Shown here in pieces: positions 1-6,380 of a stretch of DNA of 51,886 bases. The stretch covers positions 1 to 51,886 of the forward strand of contig NZ_JAODUA010000030.1 of the NCBI RefSeq assembly GCF_025399895.1, read 5' to 3'. The first letter of the stretch is position 1; the number at the start of each line of letters is the position of its first letter. This DNA comes from Streptomyces sp. ASQP_92 (lineage in GTDB: Bacteria > Actinomycetota > Actinomycetes > Streptomycetales > Streptomycetaceae). The notes under the pieces were generated by a model. It did no database searches, had not been told where the DNA came from, and saw only the letters and a list, made by a program, of their open reading frames with translations. The translations under genes and the position numbers were made by a program.

Positions 1-151
1 ATCCCTGTTCGGGGTGGGTGGCCACGGTCTTCGCGGCCTCGCAGTCCGAGCTGAATGCCGTCGGGCACGCGGGCTGATGGCGGCACATCGGCTCCGGCTG
101 CGGGGCGGTGCTATCGGCCGGGGCACTGTTGGGAGAGCTAGTAGGGCGCAT
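1..151 (-). CDS. DUF5999-like small protein, 3' end outside window
   Basis: Fifty codons are visible from an ATG at 151-149, preceded by AGGAGA with 6-nt spacing. The segment MCRHQPACPTA and the later ATHPEQG match what I remember of the small DUF5999 family of Streptomyces, which is about 60-70 aa and of unknown function. Here the family core is preceded by about 20 Ser/Pro/Ala-rich residues, so an internal ATG (residue 22) is a possible alternative start. The C-terminal part lies beyond the left edge. Conserved Cys and His suggest metal binding, but this is inference. Confidence 0.65.
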   Translation of the reverse strand, partial: MRPTSSPNSAPADSTAPQPEPMCRHQPACPTAFSSDCEAAKTVATHPEQG

Positions 152-211
152 GTGTGATCTCCTGCGAGCGGATGGGCCCAAGGCTTGCCCGGGCCGAGGC
201 ATGGGAAGAGG

Positions 212-238
212 CCGGCCGCCCGCGGGGTGGGCGGCCGG
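212..238 (-). terminator. Hairpin terminator downstream of the WhiB operon
   Basis: Perfect 10-bp GC stem (212-221 with 229-238) and a 7-nt loop. It sits 50 bp past the last leftward ORF of the whiB cluster, where transcription would end, and upstream of the DUF5999-like gene. There is no long U-tract, as is usual in Streptomyces. Confidence 0.6.
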
Positions 239-287
239 TAGGCGGAACAGCAGTACGCGGGCGGCGAGTTGCGTGCCGTCGGGCTGT

Positions 288-461
288 TCAGCTGTGCCGG
301 AGGCGGGCGAGGTAGGCGTCCTGAAGCCGACCGAACAACTCGTACAGCCCGCGGCCCGCAGTGCAGCCGGCCACGGTCGGCGAACACTTCCCGCACTCCA
401 CAACGTGGGCGCGGTAGGCGGCTGTTGACTTCATATACCGGTCATACAGGGATTCAGCCAC
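288..461 (-). CDS. Small zinc-motif protein in the WhiB operon (57 aa)
   Basis: The frame from GTG 461-459 encodes 57 aa with a strongly amphipathic C-terminus (LYELFGRLQDAYLARLR) and a CGKC motif followed by another Cys, suggesting a small metal-binding site. It was too short for a 60-aa ORF cut-off. Its start overlaps the stop of the 28-aa ORF at 454-540 by 8 nt. Either the two are translationally coupled, or a single-base shift has split one gene of about 85 aa; I find the second reading likelier because the two segments read as one helix-rich protein. Function unknown. A terminator follows at 212-238. Confidence 0.5.
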   Translation of the reverse strand: MAESLYDRYMKSTAAYRAHVVECGKCSPTVAGCTAGRGLYELFGRLQDAYLARLRHS

Positions 462-540
462 GAGCCCGCCGCGCGTCCTCAGACTGCTTGTTGGCCTTAC
501 GGACCGCGTCCTCCAGTCGCTTCTGGTCGGCGTCTGTCAT
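454..540 (-). CDS. 28-aa ORF, probable N-terminal part of the split gene at 288-461
   Basis: The ATG at 540-538 overlaps the whiB stop codon (ATGA). The ORF encodes a charged helical peptide starting MTDADQKRLEDAVRKA and ends at TGA 456-454, exactly where the next frame opens. It could be a stand-alone peptide but more likely is the front of the neighbouring 57-aa frame, separated by an indel near 455-465. Confidence 0.35.
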   Translation of the reverse strand: MTDADQKRLEDAVRKANKQSEDARRARG

Positions 541-800
541 GCCGCCGCCTTGTTTGCCTTGAGCCGACGGCGAGCGGCCCGGCGCTTGATCGAGCGCCGC
601 TCGTCCTCGGACAGACCGCCCCAGACGCCGTCGTCCTGGCCGGTCTCCAGCGCCCACTGCAGGCAGCGCTCCATGACCGGGCAGCGGCGGCACACGGCCT
701 TCGCTTCCTCGATCTGCATGAGCGCCGGGCCGGTGTTACCGATCGGGAAGAACAGCTCCGGGTCCTCTTCGCGGCACACCGCGTTGTGACGCCAGTCCAT
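537..800 (-). CDS. WhiB-family Fe-S transcription factor (87 aa)
   Basis: WhiB-like proteins bind a 4Fe-4S cluster and partner the principal sigma factor to regulate transcription. The four cluster ligands are C9, C37, C40 and C46 (C-x27-CxxC-x5-C). The family turn motif GVWGG is at 58-62, followed by a Lys/Arg-rich tail (RRSIKRRAARRR) for DNA contact. Start ATG 800-798 gives MDWRHNAVC, placing the first Cys at the usual distance from the N-terminus. A GGGA motif precedes it. A 27-aa ORF ends 5 nt upstream and the next ORF overlaps its stop, so this is an operon of small genes. Plasmids and phages commonly carry such WhiB homologues; which Wbl class this belongs to cannot be told. Confidence 0.92.
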   Translation of the reverse strand: MDWRHNAVCREEDPELFFPIGNTGPALMQIEEAKAVCRRCPVMERCLQWALETGQDDGVWGGLSEDERRSIKRRAARRRLKANKAAA

Positions 801-805
801 GCCGC

Positions 806-889
806 TCACCGTCCCTGCCGGACGCGGCGCAGAGCCTCGTCCATGTCCGGGTCGGAGTCGGTGGGGTGCTGTGCGATGCTGGGCTGCAT
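806..889 (-). CDS. 27-aa ORF immediately upstream of whiB
   Basis: ATG 889-887 follows GGAGGACCTG, a strong ribosome-binding site at normal spacing. It reads MQPSIAQHPTDSDPDMDEAL then RRVRQGR and stops 5 nt before the whiB start, so the two would be co-translated. The peptide is acidic in the middle and basic at the end. It may be a small protein or a leader coupling whiB translation; I do not recognise it. Confidence 0.4.
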   Translation of the reverse strand: MQPSIAQHPTDSDPDMDEALRRVRQGR

Positions 890-972
890 CAGGTCCTCCA
901 CGTAGGTCCTGGACAGCCCCGGGGGTCTCAAGTCGCCAGGGCTGTCGCATGTTTGGCTGGTCGTACGAGCAG

Positions 973-1018
973 CCAAGGCCCCGTCCTCCCCTTTCTTACG
1001 GGGAGGACGGGGCCTTGG
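973..1018 (-). terminator. Long perfect hairpin after the 1040-1897 gene
   Basis: A 19-bp perfect inverted repeat (973-991 with 1000-1018) with an 8-nt loop containing TTTC. It lies 22 bp beyond the stop of the leftward gene at 1040 and upstream of the whiB operon, so it should insulate the two units. It may act in both directions. Confidence 0.8.
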
Positions 1019-1039
1019 TCGTTCGTCTGGGCCGGTGGG

Positions 1040-1897
1040 TCAGGCGGCGAGTGTGGACCGGCAGCGGGTGGTGTACGCGGTGGCGGTCTCGCCCGGGGCC
1101 GGGGCGGGTAGCGCGGCCCTGACCGAAGTCACCAGGGCGGTGTGCGTGGGCTGGTCTGCCGGGGTCAGGGGGCGGCCCGCGATCGTGGCCAGGTGGGTGT
1201 AGGCGGCGCGGGTGAGGTGCTCTGCGAGGGCGTCGCTCGCGCACTGGTCTTGGCCGGCGTCGGCCATGGCGCGGAGGATGCCGGTGGCCAGAGCGCGGAC
1301 GGAGCGGGGGTCTCCAGGGGTCTGGGGGATCATGGCCAGCGGAGCGCCGGCGGGTCCGTCGACGGCCCGGCCGCGACTGGTGGGGATCGCTTCGGCGGGA
1401 ACCGTACGGGCGGCGTCGGCCCGGCGGGTGACGGGCACCGCGCGCTCCCACTGGGCTCGCCGATCGGCGGGGCGCTCCTGGGGCCGGGCGACCTTGAGGG
1501 TCTGTACGGTGGCGCGGCGGTGGCGGGTGAGGTCGACGGCGAGGCGCTCTTCGCGTGCCCAGTCCCTGTATTGGCGGCGCCAGGCGTCGTCGGTGACGTC
1601 GACATCGACGAGGCGGTTACTGGATCGGCAGCGGATCGCGGCGTCGACGTCGGCCTTGCCGGTGTGGTGCGGGACGAGCTTGAGCAGGTAGGTGCCACGG
1701 TGGTGGGTCACGGCCACCCAGGTGCCGCAGTCCGGGCACACCAGCGAGATACGGCGGGTCTGTGTGGTTTCCACGGTCCGCATGTCGATGTGTCCGGGCG
1801 ACAGGGTGGAGAGGGCGAGCGCGTCGAGGGGACTGATGCGGGAGGTATGGGTGCGGCCCTTGCGCTTAGCGGCCTTGGGCATGGCGAGCTCAGGCAT
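1040..1897 (-). CDS. Hypothetical protein with N-terminal CPDC zinc motif (285 aa)
   Basis: Start ATG 1897-1895 is preceded by GAGGAG. A basic N-terminus (KAAKRKGRTHTSRISPLDAL) leads into a small domain with CPDC and HH residues (about residues 53-65), which looks like half a zinc ribbon. The rest is Arg/Ala-rich with predicted helices. The type is familiar from Streptomyces plasmids and integrative elements but I know of no function. It is transcribed alone towards the hairpin at 973-1018. A 120-aa upstream extension of the frame lacks a good ribosome-binding site, so the shorter start was chosen. Confidence 0.7.
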   Translation of the reverse strand: MPELAMPKAAKRKGRTHTSRISPLDALALSTLSPGHIDMRTVETTQTRRISLVCPDCGTWVAVTHHRGTYLLKLVPHHTGKADVDAAIRCRSSNRLVDVDVTDDAWRRQYRDWAREERLAVDLTRHRRATVQTLKVARPQERPADRRAQWERAVPVTRRADAARTVPAEAIPTSRGRAVDGPAGAPLAMIPQTPGDPRSVRALATGILRAMADAGQDQCASDALAEHLTRAAYTHLATIAGRPLTPADQPTHTALVTSVRAALPAPAPGETATAYTTRCRSTLAA

Positions 1898-2180
1898 GGC
1901 GACTCCTCGGGAGCAAGAGAGAAGAGGGGTACTCGCGGGGCGGATGCTCTTTCCACCCACCAGGCCCACGAGCCAACAGCCCGAATCCCGGCGGATAGAC
2001 AGCGCATCAGCGCTGAGGTCGTGCAGCAGTCCTGCCGGCCGGGGGGTTTGATCGTGCTACCGCCTCCGACCACCTGCCCATCTCCGAAAAGACGGGGCGC
2101 AGGAACCGCGATGGTGCAGTGGTGCTGTCTTACGTCTTCGCCGTTGGCGCCGAGGCGACCAACCGTGTCGACATGGATAA

Positions 2181-2198
2181 CCTAACCAGTACGGTAGG
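2181..2198. promoter_or_regulatory. Possible GntR operator in the divergent spacer
   Basis: The spacer 1898-2251 (354 bp) separates the leftward hypothetical gene from gntR. It holds a near-perfect inverted repeat, CCTAACC-agtac-GGTAGG, about 55 bp upstream of the gntR start. GntR/YtrA-type regulators usually bind such short dyads and autoregulate. The assignment is inference; no clear -10/-35 pair was identified. Confidence 0.3.
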
Positions 2199-2251
2199 CG
2201 CCGTGTCAACCAGGTTGGGCAGGCTATCTATCCGAGCGAGGTGGCTCTACG

Positions 2252-2608
2252 ATGTGGCTCATGACGGACGAGGCCATGCAACCCTTCGAGCGCATCGCGC
2301 AGGACGTACGCGAACAGGTCCGGCTCAGGCAACTCAAGCCAGGCGACAAACTGCAGAGCACCAGGGAGTTGGCGAACAAGTACGCCGTCGCGCCCGGAAC
2401 GGTGCAGCGCGCCTTCGCCGAGCTCCGCCGGGACGGAGTCATCTACTCCCACACGGGCCGCGGGAGCTTTATTCGCGAGAACGCCCTCGATGCGCTTGCC
2501 GACCCGACTGCGCAGACCATCAGGCGCCTCGAAGAGCAGATCGCCGATCTGACTGCGCGACTCGAACGTGTCGAGAAGAACCAGAACAGCGGGTCGGCAC
2601 AGTCCTGA
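2252..2608 (+). CDS. GntR-family transcriptional regulator, short YtrA-like (118 aa)
   Basis: The winged HTH fills residues 9-75: FERIAQDVREQVRLRQLKPG, then LQSTRELANKYAVAPGTVQRA (recognition helix) and the wing SHTGRGSF. Instead of the large effector domain of FadR/HutC members it ends in a short Leu-heptad coiled coil (about 85-112), as in the YtrA subgroup and several plasmid-borne kor-type regulators. The usual role is repression of adjacent or transfer-related genes. Start ATG 2252 has GAGG at a long spacing; ATG 2261 (MTDEAM) is an alternative. It stands alone, divergent from the gene at 1040-1897, which is the obvious candidate target. Confidence 0.85.
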   Translation: MWLMTDEAMQPFERIAQDVREQVRLRQLKPGDKLQSTRELANKYAVAPGTVQRAFAELRRDGVIYSHTGRGSFIRENALDALADPTAQTIRRLEEQIADLTARLERVEKNQNSGSAQS

Positions 2609-2809
2609 GCCCAACCATGACGCTGTACTGCCTCGTTCTCCTGGAGTGGCAACCACGGCGTCCCCCGTTCGTCATAGGCATCACTTCGACGGAGATCAGC
2701 TTCGGGGTCGCAGGCACCTTCGCGAGATGTCCCCGCGTAGAAGGGGTGTAGCAATAGCGTCGCAACAGGACTCTTCCTGCCTGGCAACGGAGCGTCATAG
2801 GGGTGTGTA

Positions 2810-3979
2810 GTGATCGCAGTTGAGCAGTGGACAGGCGAGGAGGCACTGCTGTTGCGATCGGTAATGCGCGCGTCGGTGCGGGGATTCGCTGATCATCTCG
2901 GCATCAGTCCGCGGACGGTTTCACACTGGCAGAGGAACAGGGCCAGCGTGTGTCGTCCGCAGATGGCGCAGATCCTCGATACGGCGCTGCACCAGTGCAC
3001 CCCCGAGGAGCAGGAGGCGTTCCGCTTACGCCTGGCCGCTCTTCACGGCACCGCCGTCGCGGCCGTGGGGGTCGACGCTCCGATGCCGACGCCTTGTACC
3101 GTCGTCTCCCATAGGTTCCTGCCAGCCTACGTGGGCGAGCGGATCGCCCCCCTTTACTCCGTCGGCGCTCCAGCGCCCTGCGGCCCAGGAGGCTTAGAGC
3201 GGCGGACGCTTCCGATAGGACACCGCTCGGCCCAGTCGTCGGTGGTCCACGTCTACGGGTGTGGCGTTGCCGTCGTGCACCTGGAAGAGCATCACCGCGT
3301 CGAATCGCTGACTGATCTGGCCGTGTGGCGATATCGCACCTACCTGAAGGAACCCGACTGGGCGGGCAAGCAGATCACTCAGCTCATGAAGCTTCACGCT
3401 GCCGAAGGAGCTCCCGCGCACGAAGTGCCCGCGCCGCAGTACGTGCTGTCGGTCTACGAACTCCGCGAGAACTCCTGGGCGGGCGCAGGTCTGGACACGG
3501 CGCTGCAACTCTTGGCCACGCCCTCTGTCCTGGTCAACCGCCAGGACCCGGAGAACGTCGTCTCGCTCGGACCGGACGTCGAGGCCGCCAAATTCCGCGA
3601 GGGATGGTCTCACCCTGAGGCTCTCCCCTTCGGAGGCGGCGTCTCGCAGGGTGTGGCTGGCTGGTCCGGGGTCTCCTACCATCCTCAGCCGGATGAGCGT
3701 GCCCTGACGACGAGTCAGATCATCACTTTGGAACTGGATGTCCAGGCGTTGTGGGCTCTCTCCTGCCACGTCCTGCACACAGTCGAGGACGGCCACGACC
3801 CTGTGATGCCGCCCAAGTACGGCTGGCGATTTCTGCGGAGTGCGTACTACCGGCTCACAACCGCGCGTCCCACCGAGACGGCTCAGCACCGCGTGATGCG
3901 CGAAGCGATCTTGACCACGAGCGAGCTCCCCGATCGGCTGCGTGCCGCTCAGGACGCCCTCCGAGACAGCAACCCCTGA
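2810..3979 (+). CDS. HTH (XRE-type) regulator with large C-terminal region, two TTA codons (389 aa)
   Basis: Residues about 23-45 form a Cro/C1-type helix-turn-helix (RGFADHLGISPRTVSHWQRN). The remaining 340 residues have no domain I can name. Start is GTG 2810; an AGGGGTG motif just precedes it. Codons 73 (3026-3028) and 129 (3194-3196) are TTA, so in Streptomyces translation would depend on the bldA tRNA and be tied to development or stationary phase. Its TGA overlaps the ATG of the hydrolase gene, which overlaps the flavoprotein gene, so the three form one operon. It probably controls them or senses a metabolite they handle; this is inference from position. Confidence 0.75.
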   Translation: MIAVEQWTGEEALLLRSVMRASVRGFADHLGISPRTVSHWQRNRASVCRPQMAQILDTALHQCTPEEQEAFRLRLAALHGTAVAAVGVDAPMPTPCTVVSHRFLPAYVGERIAPLYSVGAPAPCGPGGLERRTLPIGHRSAQSSVVHVYGCGVAVVHLEEHHRVESLTDLAVWRYRTYLKEPDWAGKQITQLMKLHAAEGAPAHEVPAPQYVLSVYELRENSWAGAGLDTALQLLATPSVLVNRQDPENVVSLGPDVEAAKFREGWSHPEALPFGGGVSQGVAGWSGVSYHPQPDERALTTSQIITLELDVQALWALSCHVLHTVEDGHDPVMPPKYGWRFLRSAYYRLTTARPTETAQHRVMREAILTTSELPDRLRAAQDALRDSNP

Positions 3980-4563
3980 TGGCCATGGGAAAGGTGGACG
4001 GGTTGAACCCGCGATCGACAGCGCTACTGGTTATCGACGTACAGCAGGGCTTCGTCAACCAGCACAGCCGCAGCGTTGTCCCGACGGTCGTACGGCTGGT
4101 GGACGGCTGGCGAGCAGCCGGCGGTCCGGTGGTCTTCACCCGATTTCACAACGCACCGGGCTCACCGTACGAAACGATCTCCGGTTGGAAGCGGCTGCGC
4201 ACCGCCGAAGAGCAGGCGTTCGTGGCGGAGCTGACTCCCCTCATCGACGATGCGGCTCTGGTCATCGACAAGTCACAGGCGTCCGCGTTCACACCCGAGG
4301 GGTCACGGCTCATCCGGGACGCTGGCTGGAGTGACCTGGTGATGTGCGGAATCGACACCGATGCCTGCGTGTACGACTCGGCTACGGCCGCCTACCAACG
4401 GGGCTACCGGCCATGGATCGTCACCGATGCGTGTGCCTCCAGCGGCGGCTCCCAGTACCACGAGGCCGCCCTGTTGCTCGCAACCCGCAACCTGGGCACC
4501 GATCAACTCATCACCAGCGAAGTCGCTCTGTCTCGCATCAGCGAAACTGGGGAGATCCAGTGA
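3979..4563 (+). CDS. Isochorismatase-fold cysteine hydrolase (194 aa)
   Basis: The family cleaves isochorismate, nicotinamide, N-carbamoyl compounds or similar amides and ethers through an Asp-Lys-Cys triad. All three are visible: D20 in LLVIDVQQGF, K98 in LVIDKSQASAF and C130 in CGIDTDACVYDSA. Length is typical. ATG 3979 overlaps the stop of the XRE gene (TGATG), and the stop overlaps the next start (GTGA). The substrate cannot be predicted. A partner flavoprotein lacking a disulfide suggests a short redox/hydrolysis step on a small molecule, cytoplasmic since no signal or membrane segment is seen. Confidence 0.88.
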   Translation: MAMGKVDGLNPRSTALLVIDVQQGFVNQHSRSVVPTVVRLVDGWRAAGGPVVFTRFHNAPGSPYETISGWKRLRTAEEQAFVAELTPLIDDAALVIDKSQASAFTPEGSRLIRDAGWSDLVMCGIDTDACVYDSATAAYQRGYRPWIVTDACASSGGSQYHEAALLLATRNLGTDQLITSEVALSRISETGEIQ

Positions 4564-5471
4564 GTACACCTACGTTCGACGCCGACGTCCTGGTCGTCGG
4601 GGCCGGCCCCGCTGGTGTGGCGGCTGCATTGATGGCCACCAGCCTCAACATGAAGGTCCTCGTCGTGGAGGCCGACAGCGTCGGCGGCAAGCTTCAGACA
4701 ATTGGGGCTCTGGAGAACGTCTCCGGCAACTGGACGACCGGCCCCCAGCTGGCCGAGGCACTGGCCGCGGATCTGTCCCGCCTCGAGCAGGCTGGTCGGT
4801 GTTCGCTGGTCCGATCCCGAGCCGTAGGGGTCAAGGGACACTCCGACCGAGCGGAGGTCTTCCTCGCGGACGCCCAAGTGCTCACCGCTCAGGTGGCCGT
4901 GGTCGGCACGGGCGTGACCGCGATGACGCCCGCCGACACCGACTGGATCAGCGCAGCGCCTTCATTGGCCGCGCCTCCGCTGTGGCGTGCAAAGCCTGAG
5001 CAGGTCGGTCCGCAGACCTACGTGCTTGGGGGGGACAGGCCGCTCGGCACCTGGCTGCGGGCTCATCCTCAGTCTTCCGCCACGCTTAATGTCCTCGCTC
5101 CGCCGTCGGACGACTACAAACTTGCGGAAGTGTCAGGGGACCACCGAGTTCGGGTAGTTCCGGTTTCTCGCGTCGTCGTTTCACAAGTGGGCCCCGGGGC
5201 CGACTTCATCGTGACGGTCGAAGATCGGCACGGAGAACGCAGCAGCTATGCCGCAACGGCGGTGCTGAGCAATCTCGGCAATCGGCCAGCGGCTCTTAAG
5301 GGCCTGGCGGTTGACGAGGGTGGATACTGCCCGCCGGACATACAACACCGTCGGATCTTCATCGCCGGAGATCTTCGGTCAGGCCGGTACCAGCGCATCC
5401 CCACAGCGCAGGGCTCAGGAGCTGAAGCAGCTCTGTCGTACTACTACTCCACTGCACTTCAACGGGCCTGA
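4560..5471 (+). CDS. Thioredoxin-reductase-like flavoprotein without the redox CxxC (303 aa)
   Basis: N-terminal FAD-binding Rossmann motif GAGPAG at 14-19 and the C-terminal FAD segment IFIAGDLRSG...TAQGSGAEAA match the thioredoxin-reductase superfamily. GALENVSGNWTTGPQLAEAL matches the family's ENVPG region. The active-site CxxC expected in the NADPH domain is absent, so it cannot be a classical thioredoxin reductase; ferredoxin-NADP reductase-type or biosynthetic oxidase paralogues share this loss. The second nucleotide site is reduced to VLGGDRPLG, so NAD(P)H use is uncertain. GTG 4560 overlaps the upstream stop by 4 nt. Last gene of the operon. Confidence 0.82.
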   Translation: MSTPTFDADVLVVGAGPAGVAAALMATSLNMKVLVVEADSVGGKLQTIGALENVSGNWTTGPQLAEALAADLSRLEQAGRCSLVRSRAVGVKGHSDRAEVFLADAQVLTAQVAVVGTGVTAMTPADTDWISAAPSLAAPPLWRAKPEQVGPQTYVLGGDRPLGTWLRAHPQSSATLNVLAPPSDDYKLAEVSGDHRVRVVPVSRVVVSQVGPGADFIVTVEDRHGERSSYAATAVLSNLGNRPAALKGLAVDEGGYCPPDIQHRRIFIAGDLRSGRYQRIPTAQGSGAEAALSYYYSTALQRA

Positions 5472-5499
5472 CAGATCTGACTGACAAGGGCTACGCAAA

Positions 5500-5541
5500 A
5501 GGTGACAGCGCGTCAAGAAGGTGCCCGACACGGTGTCACCT
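5500..5541. promoter_or_regulatory. Inverted repeat AGGTGACA ... TGTCACCT
   Basis: Perfect 8-bp arms at 5500-5507 and 5534-5541, separated by 26 bp, 30 bp after the flavoprotein stop. The spacing suits a dimeric or looping regulator site better than a terminator. Which promoter it serves is unknown; the small ORF at 5729 is the nearest downstream gene. Confidence 0.3.
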
Positions 5542-5609
5542 GGAGTCACTCCATGGGGCGTCAGGGGAGTAGGCTAGCCCCGGTCTTGATCCGTAGTAGG
5601 ACAAGAAAA

Positions 5610-5643
5610 AGCCCCCGGGACCTTAGGCAAGTCCGTGGGGGCT
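5610..5643 (+). terminator. Hairpin, likely terminator of the 2810-5471 operon
   Basis: Stem AGCCCCC (5610-5616) / GGGGGCT (5637-5643) with a nested GAC/GTC pair and a 9-nt loop, preceded by an A-rich stretch. It could also be an attenuator before the small ORF at 5729. Confidence 0.5.
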
Positions 5644-5728
5644 CTCGGCCGGGAGAAGACTCTCGGCCCGGCGACCCACCTTTTCGAGAGAAAGGCGGTC
5701 ACGTGATGCAGGGTACCCGTACCCGCGC

Positions 5729-5905
5729 GTGGACACACACCACCCCGCCGTTGAAGCGACGCCAGCGCGTCGCTCCGGCGGGACACCCGTGTATGCGGAC
5801 CCTGATCCCCTCGCTCCCGCGGCGTTGTTCCGCTGGGGCCGTTGCGGCTTCTGTGCTGGAAAGCGGCACAGCTCGGCCTCTCCCGTGGAGGTCATGACGT
5901 TGTAG
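5729..5905 (+). CDS. Candidate 58-aa ORF with RCGFCAGKRH motif
   Basis: The frame from GTG 5729 ends at TAG 5905 and contains ALFRWGRCGFCAGKRHSS near its C-terminus, a Cys-x2-Cys flanked by basic residues that reads like a nucleic-acid-binding knuckle. Third positions in this frame are GC-rich. No good ribosome-binding site precedes the GTG, and an overlapping frame begins at an ATG at 5706, so start and even reading frame are uncertain. Confidence 0.3.
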   Translation: MDTHHPAVEATPARRSGGTPVYADPDPLAPAALFRWGRCGFCAGKRHSSASPVEVMTL

Positions 5906-6380
5906 CTACCTGAAGCGGCGGGCCCAAATGCTCTCAGCCGCTGGGGCGCTCAGTCCTCGAGGTGTTAGCAGCACCTCAGCTGAGCAGCCCCCTGACACCG
6001 GACAGAGTTAGCAGCTCCGCCCGAAGGGGTCGTCCTCACGGCTAGCAACCGACCGGACGCTCGTACTGGTTCTCACCGAACCCGAAGCACCTCTAGGGGG
6101 CTTCGTCGTGCCGTTTTGGCGATGCCTCCGCGACAGGAGTAAGTGTGCAGCATCGCCATGCCCTTTTCCAGCCTCGCTACGCCCGATTGATCCGGTTTCG
6201 AGCGGAGTCGGCGGGTGATGTGCTGCACACAAATGCAGCTTTGAACATTCGGATCGGGAGGCAGACTGCTCCGGCGGGCGGCAGAGTTCTTCTTGGCTGC
6301 AATGATCCGCGCAACGATCGGGTCAGCGGCAGGTTCCCGTTCACCCCCATGTGCTGTGTGGGCGGGGGTGCGTTCCTGTG
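5906..6380. other. 475-bp non-coding stretch before the rep-like gene
   Basis: No convincing ORF on either strand. It is less GC-rich than its surroundings near 6200-6260. It contains a hairpin CGAAGC/GCTTCG (6083-6105) and distant arms GGCGATGC/GCATCGCC (6118-6125, 6150-6157). It probably holds the promoter of the 871-aa gene and may be part of a replication origin; no iterated repeats were seen by eye. Confidence 0.35.
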
